A stretch of DNA of 64,000 nt from Triplophysa rosa (GCF_024868665.1 NW_026634147.1:571-64570), one strand, 5' to 3'. Shown: positions 34,428 through 46,719, counted from the stretch's first letter. The notes: generated by a model not told the origin, from the sequence alone. Numbers and translations are program-made.

Positions 34428-36124
34428 CAGGGCCGTACGCAGGATTTTAGAAATACCGAGGTCCAAAAACTGAGTTTGTCCCAAACAAATAATTTTGACG
34501 CAAATTACATAACAATTGTTAACTCAACTCAACTCAACTTTATTTATATAGCGCTTTTTACAATTTTCATTGTTACAAAGCAGCTGTACATAAGACATAT
34601 TGACTATAAGCAAAACAATTAAAGTTGTACCTGCAAAAACAAGAAAAAGAAAAAGTTGAACACAGAAGACAGACATACCCACATACAAAACACTCCACAC
34701 ACACAATATGCACACGTACTAACAGTCATAGACATAGAGACACACACACACACACACACACACGGATGTGCACGCACACACACACATGCAAGTACGCACA
34801 CACACACACACACACACACACGCTCAGTGAGAGCACACATTTAAGATAAAGGAGAGAGAAGCACAGGTCAAATATAACAGATAATAAATTCCTATATGCA
34901 ATATTAATTAAGTAAAACTTTAATATTCTAAAGCAGCCCCCCCGGTCAGGCAGATAGTGCAAAAACAGTATGCAAACGGTGGCGAGGAACCCAAAACTCT
35001 AATCGAGAAAAAAACCCTCAGGAGAACCCAGGCCCAACCAGGGGATTCCAGTTCCCCTCTGGCAAAAGCTGCTGCCTCTGCACAAGCTCCAGAGAACTTG
35101 CACAACAAGGCTAAATAAAATAAATAAACTTACTAACTGTTACAATCATCTGTCTTTTCATGTTTATCAGTAATGAAACACGTGGTCAATTGAATTTTTT
35201 ATACAAATACTACAAGATTGACATACAATCTTTCATAAGGAGCATTTTGGTTTGGAATGACATAAAGGTAAGAGAGTGATAACAGGATTTCTGAGTGAAC
35301 TTTTGAGTGAAGAATTTTTTGAATGAACTATCCCTTTAACTTTTTGTGAAGTTACAGACATAAGACATCAAATTACAAAAGTTGCAGACACTTAGGTTTT
35401 TATTAAAAAATATAAATAATATAGTAATATAGAAACAGAATTAAAGAACGAGAATTCATTTAAAAGTGATGCATTTGAATTATTTGCAAAATCATATAGT
35501 TGTTTTAATAGGCTAACCACAACCTATAAACACACCCGAGTCAAAGCCACGCAGTTTTGCATGAACTAGTGAAGGTCTGATAATGTTTTTGTCTCGTCAA
35601 ACTGACATTAAACACGTAAATGATATGTTTTCGGCGTTTTGTAGTTTTTATTAACGTTACTGGATATTACAATCGGTCGTTTACTCCGGTTTGTTGTTTA
35701 AATGTTGACGCGCGTCAAGCGCGCTCAAATCGAGAGCGCAAACTCGCGCGGTTGACAAGGAGAAAGCCACGCAGTCAGCGTTTTGCACGCGTTTTTAGAC
35801 GCGACATATGAATGGCTCCTAACATTTCTATGATAAAGCATTAAACATTTAGCTACTTACGTCGCGCACTTTCACAGTTGAAACTGAACTCGAGCTCGAC
35901 TTCTGTCAATAGTAAATCCTGCCTTCTTTCATTTGATTGGCCAACTCAATCAGATTGACACTTAAGAGCGCTGTTAGACAGATCAGATCTGAGATCAGTT
36001 TTCTAGGCGTTTTCTACAATATTGGCAGTACTAAATAGTGCAGTTTGTCCCATTAGGCAATGTTTTTCACCACAAAACTACCGAGGTCCGGACCTCGGGG
36101 AGCTCAATGGTAGGTACGGCCATG
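34428..36124. mobile_element. hAT-like element, 1697 bp, with 8-bp target duplication
   Basis: It starts CAGGGCCGTACGCAGG and ends GGTACGGCCATG; the rest of the subterminal inverted repeat holds ACCGAGGTCC. Flanks are CACACAGC (34420-34427) and GACACAGC (36125-36132), matching at 7 of 8. CAGGG-type ends and 8-bp duplications are hAT features. No transposase is visible. A dispersed repeat with a CA microsatellite is nested at about 34505-35115. Confidence 0.75.
34505..35115. repeat. Nested fish repeat (TTTATTTATATAGCGCTTTT) with (AC)n
   Basis: ACTTTATTTATATAGCGCTT, then TTACAAAGCAGCTGTACA, and later GAGAACCCAGGCCCAACC, CCTCTGGCAAAAGCTGC. This is a combination I recognise as a dispersed fish repeat. 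(AC)n tracts lie at 34739-34762 and 34797-34820. Confidence 0.55.
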
Positions 36125-36381
36125 GACACAGCTATACTATTCGTTCGCCTACTGCTTTTTGCCTACTATATAGTAAGGAAGTATGCCATTTCGGATTCAG
36201 CCGGTGTTAGGGTGATCGGTCTGCGCAGCGCACAGCGTCATAAAGTCAAGCACGCGCACACACTCCGGACATTTCCTCCTGTGAAGTTCATGTTGAACAC
36301 AGACGGCTGAAAATACAGCTACAGTTTAATTTAGCGTGAACAACATTGCTCACAGCATTATGAATAAATAGCGTCACTCAC

Positions 36382-36544
36382 CCATGACAGTAATGTTGAA
36401 TGACTTGTGTGTGATGGTGGTGATGGAACCTCTGTTGGTGATTTCCACCCTATAGACTCCAGTCTGATCGCGTCTGATGTTTGAGATGATCAGGTCTCTG
36501 GTCTGATGATTCACTTCACTGTTTGTGACTCTCGAGTCAGTTAA
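36382..36544 (-). pseudogene. Gene A exon 3, 3' half of a V-like Ig exon
   Basis: It continues exon 3 after the transposon: DSRVTNSEVNHQTRDLIISN, then IRRDQTGVYRVEITNRGS, then KSFNITVMG, ending at a GTGAGT donor in phase 1. The Q-T-G-x-Y motif is present and the F-strand Cys is replaced by Val/Glu. The half starts at TTAA, where the piggyBac-like insert cuts the exon; the other half is at 38652-38752. Joined, they make one 264-nt open phase 1-1 exon, so the exon was intact when the transposon landed. Confidence 0.85.
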
Positions 36545-38647
36545 TCCTTTAACTCGTTTCAGACCGTAAGCGGGTCAGAGGTTAGCTTGTTTACATTTAC
36601 CGCGTGACTTTTCAGTCAATATATTCATTAATAATGACTAACGATACGTCATTTGAAAAGCCAGAAGTTTGGGATTTGATATTTACGATCGTATTACTGT
36701 TATTATAGTAGCATATTTTGGATATCTTGATATACAAATATCGCGAGTTTATAAAATCACGCAACATCAAAAAAATCGAGCACTTCTAAACTCTTTAATC
36801 AAGTGAGGACGCAGAAACAGTCTGATCGTGGTCTGCTTACATTTTATGCTAACAGTCTAAATAAAAAAATAGGTAGTTTTATCGTAACAAAAAGAATATT
36901 TTGGAGAAATTTAACGAAGTGAACGTTGTTGATGTAACATCTTGTAAGAAAGAATGCTAATTATTTTGAAGTTTCCTGTAAATTACGCATACTATTAAGT
37001 GTCAGATAGTCAAACGCGATGTTGGTGGTGTTAGCTCAAGTCTTGGGAATACAACAGTCCATATGCTTCTGAACCCAGCGCTGATTGGTCAGTCAGTCAA
37101 AACATCCAAACAGCGCCACCAGCGCGTGTGACGTCAAGACACGCGCAAACTTTCACTTCCACTGCGCACAGACGGCCAGAGTAAAACATCATGTATGTTA
37201 TGTGTATGTTATATGTAGCCAATGTATGGATGATTGTAGGGTTGGTGGTGTTTATTTATATTTCGAAATTAGCCTCGTTTAGGTTTACAAGTGAAGACGT
37301 TTGCTTTGAGAAATCTGATCTTATTTCTACTCATATTATTAAGTGCAATGCGTGATTTCTGCACCACTAGCATAGCCACACAGATATTACACAAGTAATG
37401 TTTGTTTTCAGTCATTTTCCACAACATTCGATCATCTTCTACAGGCTGTACAATCGGGTAGTCTGTCTGAAACTCATTTCATAGCTGAACTAATGTTGCT
37501 GTGTTGATCTGGTCAGGGTAGGTCTACTGAAAAAGGACAATGTTTTGATGGTGGCAGTGTTTTACAGTTTATAAGGAAATCATTCTATAAAAGAATTCAT
37601 ATTATTCTCTTTATATTAAGACGGAAAAAAAAGAAAGCATTTTAGAAAGATTTTGATAAAGTACGTATATGCTTTAGTCAATTATAAATATTAGCCTAGA
37701 CTGTTTCCACAAATCATGCTGTATACTAATGTGACATATTTAAGTAAAATTGTGTATTCAACATGAATATGTAGGAAGAAACATATGTTTAGACATAAGG
37801 AAATGACTGAATGAATTCACGTTAATGAATTCTGGAAAGACAGGGATGTTTGTGTGCAGTCGAGATTGAGGTAAGGAAAGCCAGAGAAAGCATACTATTA
37901 TATCAGTAGGTCTACTGTAGTGCAGAAGAGTGAGTGACAAGAAAATAAAGTGATATTATAGATCTGAACATTTGAGTCAAACATCTGAGAATGAACTGAG
38001 ATCAGAACATCAGAACTTATGGACGTTCACCACAACGAGAAACATTCTGTCATGTCCTGACTTCAGATCTGCTATTGTGCCTTCAGACAAAACTAGAAGC
38101 TGTTTTAGACTAAACATGTAAAGTTCTGATTGTTTCAATGGTCATGATTGACAGCTACAACACCTGTACCTATATATGATAAATACTGTGGAAATGTTAC
38201 ATTGTGTTGAATAACATACCACTATACAGCATTTACGATGCTTGAAGTGCCCTTTTTAATGTTTTAATAATCTGTAAACACAAAGTTTACAGGAATAACG
38301 TTTTTAGTGGGATCATTCTGGAAAAACAATGAAGTCATAACCACACATCTGAGCAAATTCTAATTCAAATTTTAATTATTCTTGCACAGTTTTATATATG
38401 AACTGTTCTACATTTCTTTTATGCAAATAAATTAATAATTTTTGTTCTATGTATTTAAGCTTCTGTTGCTCTTTTTCTCTGTTGCTATAATAAATTCTGA
38501 TATTTGAAGAACAATCTCACAGCTCTCCTCTTTCAAACGACACCACACTGATGTCTCTAGTCCAAAGCGTTCATTTACTGGAGTTATTTTAATATGAATA
38601 TGTCATATTTGAGTTAAAGCTCAACTAGTGGGACGGCTGTTAACAGG
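36545..38647. mobile_element. piggyBac-like insertion in an Ig exon, 2103 bp
   Basis: It is bounded by TTAA at 36541-36544 and 38648-38651, whereas the paralogous exon at 51781 has a single TTAA at that point. Ends are imperfectly inverted: TCCTTTAAC on the left and, from the right, CCTGTTAACAGCC. Precise TTAA duplication is the piggyBac signature. No transposase ORF is present, so it is non-autonomous; long open frames inside (37085-37282 and 37758-37940) are unrecognised. Confidence 0.85.
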
Positions 38648-38651
38648 TTAA

Positions 38652-38752
38652 ATCAGCGCCATTGAACGTCCACTTCACATTATCACTCTGAATGTCAATA
38701 CGTAGAGTGACAGGATCTCCCTCCATCACTATCACTGACAATTTCACTTCAC
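38652..38752 (-). pseudogene. Gene A exon 3, 5' half of a V-like Ig exon
   Basis: After acceptor GGTGATACAG it reads EVKLSVIVMEGDPVTLRIDI, then QSDNVKWTFNGADLT. The core Trp is present and the B-strand Cys position is Arg-Ile. It is cut at TTAA by the insert at 36545-38647. Unspliced, it runs into a stop soon after. Confidence 0.85.
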
Positions 38753-38759
38753 CTGTATC

Positions 38760-39976
38760 ACCAAACACACACACAAAACAAACAGAAGACTGTTGTAAAC
38801 TGTTACAAAACAAAGACCTGTCAGTCATTTCCACATAATTACACTAAATAAACATGAACTGTGTGTCCAAGATGAGGCCACAACAAAAATATAAATCTTC
38901 ATACAAAATACAAAGTTGTAAAATATTGAAAAGCAAATTTAACATGATCATCAGATCATCCTGTAGGTCAAAGTGCTTTATGAAAATAAAACAGTTAATG
39001 GCAGTCACTGAGATTTATAGATGTTCACTTGAGTTTGGACAGAATGTATTGTTTGTTTTTATCTGAAGACAGATATCATAAGTCCCTGTCATGTCTCTCT
39101 CTGAGCTTACAGGTGAGCACACTGAAGTGTCACGTGTGTCTATTGTTTCATTGAATGGAATATATCACCCTCGGAGTGAAAACAATCATGGCCGCCATAT
39201 GGTCGTTCCAAACTGAAGTGATCCAAACTGGCAGCTTTAAAGGGCCCTTCGGAATGAAGGATTTTGAAGCGTACAACTGATGAACACCTCGGGCCGATGA
39301 TTCTTTGTGTAGCGATGGCGCCTCCTTATGGGCACGGGATGATGATGCAGAACAGTTGTTTGGTCCCTTACCCACCAAAGCACTGATTTTGGAGGATGAA
39401 CCCTTCTAAGGGCTTACGGTTTAGGGATGAGCCCTTCAGAATGGAACGCAGGGTAGATGTCCCGTATAAATCACGTTCCAGTCACTGGGTTTGGGTTCGC
39501 ATGCCCTGAGGTGCTTTGAGCTCAGCCCTTACACAGAAGCCAGATGAATTTCACACGTGCATAAAACATGTGATCACAGCAGGTGATAAAGATGAAACTC
39601 ATGTGTTTTTTCTGTAAGGGTGGAGCCAGTGATGATGCTAGTGACCTCTAGGCATGAAAGGGTTAAAGAGTTCAACTCTCACTTCATCTCCTTTACTGTG
39701 AGCGCTGAAGATGTGTCGTGTTTGTGACAGAACTTTTAAAAGATTACAATGAGGTTTCATTTCTCTTTTGTAAATCAGACTGTTTGAGTTTGATGGTTTT
39801 TAATAACTGGATGTAATGTCATTGATGTACAGCAGGTGGTGTTGTGAGCAAAACAACAAATAAACACTGAGAAGAATTGTTCATGACAATAAATCATGTG
39901 ATTATTCCAGAACATATAATTGTTTACAGACATTAAATTCAGATAATGATGACATTAAAAGATTTGAGTTACTCAC
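38760..39976. other. Gene A intron 2, containing a dispersed repeat
   Basis: 39140-39480 (CCTCGGAGTGAAAACAATCA, GGCCGCCATATGG) has a near-identical twin at 52018-52330 and a diverged relative at 45377-45520, so it is an interspersed repeat carried along in the duplication. Confidence 0.6.
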
Positions 39977-40300
39977 CAATGACAGAAACTATGAATGTCT
40001 TGTGTTTAGTCTCTCCACCTCTGATCTCCATCTTATAATCTCCAGAGTCTGAGGTCTTGATGTTTGTGATGATGAGATCTCCAGTCGTATCGTTCAGCTT
40101 CAGTCTGTCTCTGAATCTCTCATCATTATTTCCAGGTATTGACGTCTCATTTGTTTCTCTGTCGATCTTTGCTATGATTTTACTTTCACCATTAAACATC
40201 CACAGTATCTGATGATCTGTCTGTAGTTCAGTAAGACCAGTGTGTAGAGTAACAGAATGTCCCTCTGTCCATATTATATGATTCACTTCATACATAACTT
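39977..40300 (-). CDS. Gene A exon 2, Ig V-set-like domain, cysteine-less
   Basis: A 324-nt phase 1-1 exon (acceptor TGTTTGGTAG, donor GTGAGT). Joined to exon 1 it reads EVMYEVNHIIWTEGHSVTLH, ILWMFNGESK, DERFRDRLKLND, ITNIKTSDSGDYKMEIRGG. The Trp, R-x-R and D-S-G-x-Y motifs are present and both canonical Cys are absent, as in CD2/SLAM-type distal domains. N-glycosylation sites are NET and NDT. It is open throughout and 97-98% identical to gene B exon 2; six of the eight differences fall in a 14-bp window (40204-40217). Predicted ligand-binding ectodomain of a leukocyte surface or secreted receptor. Function inferred from fold only. Confidence 0.85.
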
Positions 40301-40515
40301 CTACCAAACACACAAGAACACAAACAGTGTTTTAAGAACAGATAAGCTTATATAACACAGTATTGTTAAATGTGATCTGTCTATGAATGACTTCAGTTTC
40401 TTCAGTATAGAGACATTTGTTATCTCCATCATTGTGTTGATAAATGAGTGTTTGATAATGAATATAGTCAGTTAGTCCTTCTGTATGTATGACTGTAGTT
40501 CAGTGTCTTAAAGTC

Positions 40516-43415
40516 GTTTCACAGCAGAGACCGGATCACAGTCATGTTTTGAGTCGATCAGGTACAAACTGAACGATCATGTATAGATCTTCTGTGCCCG
40601 GCTGCATGAAAACCCTTAAGTGAAGGTTTCTCAGTGAGGAAAAATAAAAGGAACATGGAAACCTCCACTGGTCAATATTGTAAAGCCTGTAACAGCTAAC
40701 ATCGGGTCTGTGACGCACATCAGCCAATCATGTTATGGCAGTGACTTCAGGGGCGGGCATTCAGCGTTATTATGTGTAAATAGAGTAAGAGGTTAGAATG
40801 ATAAACTGTGTCTGCATTACTGAGACTGATTTGTAACTATCTGCAGCTCTGCGGATGTATTTGTAAATTTGACAGTAATATTATTGAAAATACAGTAATC
40901 AGTAATTCTCCTCTATGCTCAAGTTAAACTCAAAGTGGCAAAGATGAACTCATCAACATTCATTTAAACGTACAGCAGGTCACGACCCGAGTAAGATATA
41001 AGGGCAGCGACTCATAAGGAGGATGAGTTCATTAAAAGGTGATATCATGTGAATCTTTTTTGTTTTATGTTTTTTTTTGTTTATTTTTTTTTGTTTATTT
41101 TTTTTAAAACAACTTGAAGTGACTGTATAAAAGATGGAGTCAGATGTGTATTCTTTGGACATCATCAGATGAACTCTGTGTGTCTCACTTTGTTGGCTCG
41201 AGCAAATCAAGTTGAAACTCTTGGCATCTGAACCCTTGTCTCTGAGGTTTCTTTCTGCGATGGAAGGCCGATTCGCCACAACAGATCCCGCGGCTTTGCG
41301 GTGCATGGCTTTCCCTGTATGCGTCAAGTCTGCGCAACTGCGTGCTCACTCGGAGGTGTTTCCAATTTTTATAACCGTCTCTTGTGAAAGTAAACTCGGT
41401 GTGTACCTCAGGAAAATGTCAAAATATGGCTTCTTTTGTATTGCTATATTCAATCCATTTAAACTTTTCATACCGATAAGAACTGAAGGAGCGTGGCTTT
41501 CCATCAATTACGGTAATCGGATATTTTCTGTTCTTCTATCGCGGACTGATCTGATCTGGAGGTGGATCATTTTGATTTAGTAATTGGGAAGCCGGCTGAG
41601 TGAGAATATCAGTGGAGGCTGAAGCACAAATGCCGTTAGCACTCGACTCACTGGATGTTGCTGTGTGTATTTCACCTCAGTGTGTGTCTCTTGTTCAGCC
41701 ATGTTTTCATGATCACTGAAAGAGAATCTACAGACGGCGATATTGGTGCGCAGCGTAATGGCTGTAACGTAACTGACGTCACGTGAGCATATTCTTAATA
41801 ATATTTGGCCGATATAATTATTAATAAACAAACAAATCAGATGTTTTTATTTAATTTATACAATTCAAATTTAGAATTAAGGTTAAAAAATTATATTTAA
41901 TAATGTTAAAAATAATTTTCTTGTCTCTGACTGGGTGGGCCACCTGTCAATCTAGCTTAGCTCCGCCCCTGAATCACAGAAATGAATGGTAGAAATCAAA
42001 TTGTGATGCTTGCTATCTTATCATATTGTTATGCTCTCCCTTTTTGTGTTCTCTGTGTGTCCGTGGAGGCGTGAAGAGAGGCACACAACGCAGATGATCA
42101 TTTCAGTCACTTTACTGGTATATAAAGTAAATAAAGTGTACAATAACGGGGTTATGCTCTTTCCCGGCGCTGATGGGATTCTTCTCAACCATCCGCACCG
42201 GAACCTGCGAGCACACTGTCTAACACAACAAACTGAACCTGTCCCGTACAGTGACGTAACAGCATGTGATTGGCTAATACACTACTATGCATTTGTGCGT
42301 AGAGAACTACACATTCAACACAATTTAACCTAATCCAACATTATAACAATATAATTAGATTTTGAGACTTTAGCCTGTTTTTCACAGGCCGGGTCACATA
42401 TTATGTCAGTGTTTTGTCTCAAGATTCACACCAGTAATGTTTTACTAAATAATTTGTATATATTCTACTTAAATTGTCCATATTCTAACTTAAATATTCA
42501 AATTTAAATAAGACCTATTCCTTCTTAAGCTAAGCCCTGTCTATGAAAAATAAAAATGTGCCTTAAACTGCAGTAATGTTTATAAACCCTTTTCTTTTAG
42601 TAAAATAAAATATTAAAACAGTAAAATAACCTCAGAAGGAAAAGTGTGAAAAGTTTTTTAATTACTTGATTGCATTCAGGAAAGTGTGAAATTGTTAGTT
42701 GACTTTGTTTTAGTGTAAAAATGCAACATTAGATTCTCTAAATGTTGAATGTCATTTAAATAAATAACTGACTGGATCTGAACACTGCAGTGCCTGACGA
42801 GTGTTTTACTGGAAATGTGTTTTTTCTGTTATCCGGTGAAGAACGAAACCGAAAGTGTTGAATGTACAACAAACAAGAATATCATTCATCATGCACGGGT
42901 AGAAAAAAACAAAACCCGTTTAAAAGTTATTGATTTAAATGTGTTTATATTGCTGTGAAGTTAATTCATCGATATCTGAAGATCAGATGAGGACTCGTCG
43001 TGTGTTTGAGGAACCGCACCCAAAACCTACAAACCCCACTGAGATAAACACCCACAAAACCTGCGTAACACCGGTGTAGGTTTAATTTTACAATACAGAA
43101 TTACATTTAGTGGTTATTTTTCATTATTAATGTTATGATGTTAAAACTGCAATCATTACATTTGTGTTCACAAAAGACAGAAATGAGATGCGCAACATCT
43201 TCCTGATGTATTCTTAGACATGGTGTATGAAGTGTTTTTATGAACACAAGCATGTTACACATTTACACAAGATGTGTTTCTACAGCATACAAATAATAGT
43301 ATTTGTTTATATTAAAATAAACGAGAAAACTGGAGGATTACAACAAATGCGCAATTTCTTTTTCCGACTTAAAGTGAAATCGATGTGTTAAAGTAATAAA
43401 ATAAATGTCACTCAC
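40516..43415. other. Gene A intron 1
   Basis: Unique and repeat-like DNA without further Ig exons. Open frames at 40980-41580 and 42010-42333 are unrecognised. A poly-T-rich tract lies at 41058-41105, and an ISRE-like site at 42844. Confidence 0.5.
42844..42855. promoter_or_regulatory. ISRE-like site in gene A intron 1
   Basis: CGAAACCGAAAG fits the GAAANNGAAA core bound by IRF/STAT-ISGF3. It lies about 560 bp downstream of the leader exon, on the strand opposite to gene A. A 10-base core can occur by chance; interferon control is only suggested. Confidence 0.3.
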
Positions 43416-43458
43416 CGCTCAGAAGCAAAGAACAGAAGAGTAGTAAGAGATTCTTCAT
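43416..43458 (-). CDS. Gene A exon 1, signal peptide
   Basis: ATG opens MKNLLLLFCSLLLS and ends one base into the next codon at donor GTGAGT. It is a compact hydrophobic leader with a Lys at position 2, and its phase-1 end matches exon 2 (43 nt, the same length as gene B exon 1). It would direct the Ig domains to the secretory pathway. It lies outside the A/B duplication and is not similar to gene B's leader. Confidence 0.8.
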
Positions 43459-44483
43459 GGTGATGTTTCTCTGATGTGCTCTCAGACGGTCTGAGATCAG
43501 TGATGCAGGCGCACTGTACCAGTCAGAGCATGTCACGTGATCTCTGCAAAGGATGCTGCGCACGTCACTATTTGAAAGCGTCGTGAAATGAACCCCAGAA
43601 CAAAAAGAGCTATAAAATGGCGCTAATGTGCTGATGTAAACTCACTGTACCCCTTCACTAAATAAATGATCACAGACCGAACACAGAAGCGTATCAACAG
43701 GGTAGATTTGAACAGTACTAAACGTCTGACAAATGACTAAATGTAAGTGTACTAAATGTCTTTATGCAGTCTGTAAACATGTGGTGTAAATATGTGTCAG
43801 TCAGTGAGAGAGTGACACATAATATTCATGATCAATGCCCAAAAGCGCTTTGGGTTTGGCAGAACACGTGTGCTGCACTGTAACTCTGTTCTGTCTGTTA
43901 TTCGCCATTTCATGCAGTTTCGAGCGTCTCATGAAGCGCGCGCGCATGCGCACTACAGTTGTTGACGTCTGTTGGGCTTCCTGCGTGGGCTGGTCCGCTG
44001 TACATTTAGTTGAGTTTGGCTGCGTTCCTCTTTCTTGTGCTTCTCTTTCTTTCAGATATTCTCAGTGGAGGATTAAACATATTAACATTTCAAACATCAC
44101 TTTATTTTGCTTCATTTATATTTTGATCTAAGTGAGATTTGTTCATATTTATTGTGAGTGTCAAAGGGTCAAACTTCAGACACAGACAGAGAAAAAAGCT
44201 AATCGTGTGGTTTAAAACATTAAAGGACTAGTAAAGTGTATATGGCTGTGATGTTTGTCATCCATAACAGAAGCACAGATGAGTGTGAGCGCGGTGTGAT
44301 TCTGACCTCTAGTGGTGAGATGAGGAAACTGCAGTAGATGTGACGAATTATACAATTATTGGTTTCATTCTGCCACCGTGATTCGTACAGTCTGGTGGGT
44401 CAGTATATATTTATTAATCCACTGTAAACGATTATTTAAATGAACAAATGGCTGCTTTTTGTCATTCTTTTTTTGTACATTAA
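43459..44483. other. Upstream region of gene A, no other gene seen
   Basis: Contains GACAAATGACTAAATGTAAG near 43728, a possible SINE tail remnant. The open frame 43835-44131 is unrecognised. Confidence 0.4.
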
Positions 44484-44680
44484 CCCAGATAGCACATGTA
44501 CGTCTGTAAGATGTCTGCTAAAGATCTAGAGATCTGGAAAACGTGTGCTGTCTAAAAACATCTGATAAACATCTTAGAAAAGTTAGTTTAAATCACAAAA
44601 CTTCCTACACACATCGTCTATATGACATCTGACAAGAGACGTCTGAGATGTATTGCAGATGAGCAAACAAAATAACTTAT
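44484..44680. repeat. Half of the CCCAGATAGCACA foldback element
   Basis: It starts CCCAGATAGCACATGTACGT and continues with GATCTAGAGATCTGG, AAACATCTTAG and TTGCAGATGAGCAAACA, as in 53706-54073. The far end is lost here; the piece at 45200-45385 could be its other half. Confidence 0.6.
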
Positions 44681-45199
44681 CGTGGAAGTCAATAACATTA
44701 GCTATTTTCATAAAGTGCAGCTTTTTTCTGATGTGATGATGTTTTCATTGACCTAAGTCACATTCGTGTGCTGTAAAGTTGGTTACAGACTACAACTTTA
44801 AGTTAAACCTTAAGCAACTACATCAATTTGAAGAGTTTTTAAGACTATAGCAGTGGTAAATGTAAACACAACTTATATTCATGTTAATAACATTCACAGC
44901 GACTGCTGAAACAGACATTGTTGAACATTTGTTCATGAAGCCGACTGGAACTCAAACATAAAGCAACATAAAGTTAATTTAGTGTGAAATGAGAAGTGAG
45001 AGCTGAGCAACACAAACACAGAATGAATGTGTGAAAAACATCAAGTTGTGAGCTACAGTTAAACTAGTGAAAGAAAAGAAGAACTGAAAAAATACTGAAC
45101 ACATGAACTATGAATGTCTGAGGCTGTGTATGAAGGGCGTGTTTTCCTGGTAACATCTCACTAAATACATTCTGTTATGAGGTAATCACAAGATGTCCA

Positions 45200-45385
45200 T
45201 TAAAGTAAAATGATAGATTGATAAACTTCTTAGAAAAGGCAGTTTTACATCCACATTCTAAATAATAAACATCTTGTAGTTACCTATATAACATCTGACA
45301 GCAGACGTCTCAGAGATGTGTTGCAGATGAGCAAACAATAAAAACAATATGTCTCCCAGATGTATGTGTGCTGTCAGTGATGGGA
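45200..45385. repeat. Second fragment of the CAGATAGCACA foldback family
   Basis: TAAACTTCTTAGAAAAGGCAG continues to GTTGCAGATGAGCAAACA and CCAGATGTATGTGTGCTGTC. A diverged copy of the 39140-type repeat follows at 45377-45520. Confidence 0.55.
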
Positions 45386-45520
45386 TATATCACCCTTCAA
45401 AGGGCAGTTGAGAGTGAACACAGTCATGGCCGCCACACTAAAGGGTCACTCCAAACCAATAGATGAATGGTCCAACTGATGGACACTTGATTCTTTGTTA
45501 TGACGACACCTCCTCATGCT

Positions 45521-46080
45521 GTGCTCTGAGTTTATCAGGTCAGTGTTGAAGTGCAGTGACTTACATGAATGTGATCTGTTGTCTTGTGTGGACAGACTCA
45601 TAAGAATGATGATAAACACGGGCCAATTCAGACCTACTTCATTTATTTGACTGTTGTAATCATCCATTTTGGTGGAATATTATTGATTCCTGTTGTATAT
45701 ATTTGTTGTTAGATTATTATATTAGTCTGTAAACACCCATATGTTATATCTAATGTTTAATGTGGTGACTCGTATGTAAGCCATTGCTGGAGCGACGGCT
45801 CCTCCTAGCGGCCACTCGAGTGTATTTCACTTTGACCTGTTCCTTATCACTTGCATTAAAATGCCTGTGTGTATCAGTACATTAGTCGTAAATGTCCTAT
45901 GTTCAGTGAAGTTATTATTTATTGTTATTATTTGTTGTATTACAGAAACCACCCACACACACAAACAAACAAACAAACAAACAAACCCAGATTGGCTTAA
46001 TAGGACTATAGGTGTTATAATCCCACCATTTCAGCAAAGTTGACGTCTGACTCTCTAACCATCCACACCGTTAATGCGTG
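45521..46080. other. No gene; (CAAA)n microsatellite
   Basis: (ACAA)n occupies about 45959-45986. Nothing else recognised. Confidence 0.5.
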
Positions 46081-46081
46081 C

Positions 46082-46715
46082 TCAGTGTCCACGGTCCCGT
46101 ATGGCGTAACATTCCAACACACAACACCATTTTATCACGTGGTCACTTGGCAGCACATATTGCGTCCTTCCCGTCCGTTGGGCCTGTCCTCTGATCCCCA
46201 CTTTCTTAAGCAGCCTTGTATTGAAATTGGAAACAAAGCCCCTGCAGCCCACTTCCACCGGGAACACTTTCGCTGTCCAGCCCCGATCTTCAGCCTCCGC
46301 TGCCTCCAAATTCTTTGTTAATGACCTCCACGGTACAACTCAACTATGAGGACTGTCCTACTGGAGCTGGACCACAGAAACATGTCCGGCCACAGGTTGG
46401 TCGCTGTGATTTCCAAGGGGAAAGTAAGTCTGTGGTTTAAATCAACTCGTATTTCCCAATCCCTGGCTTCAGCAGACCTGAATCTGGGGTTTCTGCCCCT
46501 CCTGAATAAAGAGTTGCCTTTTTAACAAGTTAGTCTTGGCGTTTTGGCATTTGCTGCCACTCTCTACTGCTGCAGCCAAGCACTTTAGTACTTGATTGTG
46601 GCGCCATGTGTGTCTCCCCTGTGTCCAGCTCTTCTTACAACCCACGAGAATATGTTTGAGGTTTGCTGGAGCTGCACATAGTTGGCAGACTGGATCTGGA
46701 TCCTGATTGTATTGA
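46082..46715 (-). pseudogene. RLE-type non-LTR retrotransposon remnant (zinc finger and restriction-like endonuclease)
   Basis: On the minus strand from 46715: DPDPVCQLCAAPANLKHILV and GCKKSW form a CX2CX7HX4C zinc finger, followed by WRHNQVLKCLAAAVE. After degraded linker, the end reads NLEAAEAEDRGWTAKVFPVE, VGCRGFVSNFNTRLLKK. Zinc finger followed by this C-terminal block is the arrangement of R2/NeSL-like elements, whose restriction-like endonuclease cuts the target. Stops and frameshifts occur in the middle, where the catalytic R-PD...E region should be. The reverse transcriptase is absent. Dead. Confidence 0.7.
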
Positions 46716-46719
46716 TAAA

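Larger units (their letters stand above)
36235..40515 (-). repeat. Segmental duplication, copy A
   Basis: Apart from the 2.1-kb insert at 36545-38647 and a stretch at about 38760-39095, this block is nearly identical to 51515-53395. It includes introns, the repeat at 39140-39480 (GAATATATCACCCTCGG) and the V exon. Copy A is longer only because of the insert and that stretch. Confidence 0.9.

Noticed and set aside
34619..34962. Cys-Val repeat and His-Thr repeat frames
   Set aside because: Products of the (AC)n microsatellite.
35620..35811. Arg-rich 63-codon frame
   Set aside because: Lies inside the hAT-like element 34428-36124 in a CpG-rich stretch; no known domain.
41212..41580. 122-codon frame in gene A intron 1
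   Set aside because: Opens and closes without domain or conserved motif, and is antisense to gene A. Treated as chance.
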